Shown here piece by piece: positions 62,642 through 64,000 of a stretch of DNA of 64,000 bases. The stretch lies in contig NC_062240.1 in NCBI RefSeq assembly GCF_905475465.1, positions 139,001-203,000 on the forward strand, written 5' to 3'. The stretch is from Pieris napi. Its lineage: Eukaryota; Arthropoda; Insecta; Lepidoptera; Pieridae. Position numbers and translations under genes: made by a program. The notes below the pieces were generated by a model that saw only the letters and a program-made list of their open reading frames with translations, was not told the origin of the DNA and searched no databases. Within the stretch, counting starts at the first letter, position 1; every line of letters starts with the position of its first letter.

Positions 62642-64000
62642 AATAAGCATATAATGTAGATTAAACTTTTGAATCTAATATTTATTTTCGATAATTAAAA
62701 GTGTGTCATCTAACCACATGCCACGGGACTTTACTAAGGTACTAAAAGGTCATGGTCGGGTATGAAAACTTCTCAAAATATATATTTTTGTTATGAATCA
62801 ACTGAAACTCAGTTAAGAATAAATATGAAATATTAATAGTGTTTAACTTTTCCCAATGTAATCATAAGTATCTAATAATATTAAATTATCAATTAGCTGG
62901 TAATTATATTTTGCAAATATGTAAATGTATAAATTGGTTTTAACGGTGTAATAACTAATTAGTACAGTTTTGCGGTATCACATTGAAATATATTTTGTAT
63001 TTTGATATTCAAATAAATTACTAATGCAAAGGTGAACCAGGGTAACGCCGCCTCTTTTACACCAAATTCTATGCATACAAAATCGCGTACACTAATTCGT
63101 GACTAATATTTACATACTTTTACTATTTTCCTAACTCCAATAGCATTATCAGTGTACAATATTATACCAAATGACATATTGTACTATTTGTAGCACAAAA
63201 GCCTACAAAAACTAGTATTTACCGTTGGATAGGTTAAACCACAGTTATTAAACGTCGGATTTTGGTTATAGATATGAATATACATAGTACCCTGATTTTT
63301 GCGCTAAAAATAATCTTAAATCTAAATGAGAATATAAAAAGCATATATAAAAATGTTTTTTTATAATCATTTAAATTTACATGAATTGTTTATTGTTGGC
63401 ATTTGTGAACCTTTGCACAATATACTTACTTGTAGAAATACACTCAAATCTACTTACTATTTGAAATCAGAATAAGAAAAATAAGTGAAAATCGCACGAA
63501 AATGACTGTAGGCCCTTTACTAATTTTATTAAGTTTCGGTTGATTGGATTACCTTAGTGGAAAACCATAATTTCTTCACATTTTTATTTCTCAAAGACAA
63601 TGTGGCTGCAGAGTATAGGTATTTGCAGAACAAAGAAAAATTGGCATTTGCTATATTCGAGAATTTAATCAAACGTTTTATGTTCAGCGCTGTTTTACGA
63701 CTCGTTGTAAAGGTATGTAGATGAATGAATGACAAAGTACGCCAATGGTAACGTTGTGGCAAATTGTTGCCCACACGGCATAAAATAATTTTAAAGAATT
63801 AAAATTTGACTGCTTGAGACTTAACTTTCCTTGCCAAACAATTATAGTATTAATTGCGTGTACGGAGTACCGTACAGTAACGTAATAGTATTTAGGCAGC
63901 TTAAGCTGGCTTTATGAGTTGGTATGGTATTAAAATTGATTTGTAAGTTTTCTGTTTCCGAAATAGTTAACTTGTTTGCATAATAAATGAAACGGTTCAT
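62642..64000. other. P450 3' flank; no further gene seen
   Basis: An AATAAA at 62818-62823 is a candidate polyadenylation signal about 180 bases after the stop codon. The remainder is AT-rich and I recognise no exon, RNA gene or mobile element. The minus-strand open frame at 63529-63774 shows no known domain. Confidence 0.5.

Noticed and set aside
1..64000. CRISPR arrays, operons, ribosome binding sites or other prokaryotic features
   Set aside because: Intron-split genes, a SINE and LINE remnants show eukaryotic nuclear DNA; no direct-repeat/spacer array is present.

Overview
The window looks like nuclear DNA of an insect, most likely a moth or butterfly. It is strongly AT-rich, its genes are split by GT-AG introns, and it holds a tRNA-derived SINE and non-LTR retrotransposon remnants of kinds I associate with Lepidoptera. 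The organism call is inference; the gene structures are read directly from the sequence. Two protein-coding genes can be supported, both on the + strand and both apparently complete.

Gene 1 (1233-32345) encodes a PRDM-type transcription factor. Seven coding exons join in frame into 370 codons: a divergent PR/SET-like domain, a PLDLS motif of the CtBP co-repressor type, and five C2H2 zinc fingers. The gene spans about 31 kb because of large introns (18.4 kb, 2.8 kb and 8.2 kb). The first intron splits the PR domain and carries the most striking object in the window, a palindrome of about 2.4 kb with nearly identical 1.2-kb arms (11097-13535). The other large introns hold decayed retroelement pieces. 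GC- and CpG-richer patches upstream of exon 1 and inside the introns are candidate promoter and enhancer DNA.

The stretch 32346-60870 has no gene I can support. It contains a SINE, a 101-bp tandem duplication that starts in the SINE tail, a second decayed SINE-like copy, jockey-like and RTE-like retrotransposon fragments, some GC-rich patches, and two neighbouring minus-strand reading frames around 56.0-56.7 kb that may or may not be coding.

Gene 2 (61015-62641) encodes a two-exon cytochrome P450 of 462 residues. The heme-binding loop, ExxR, PERF and WxxxR motifs are intact, but the I-helix oxygen-activation motif is lost and the segment between the I and K helices is shortened. It reads as an intact but catalytically unusual P450. 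Nothing links the two genes functionally; they simply neighbour each other across a repeat-filled spacer.
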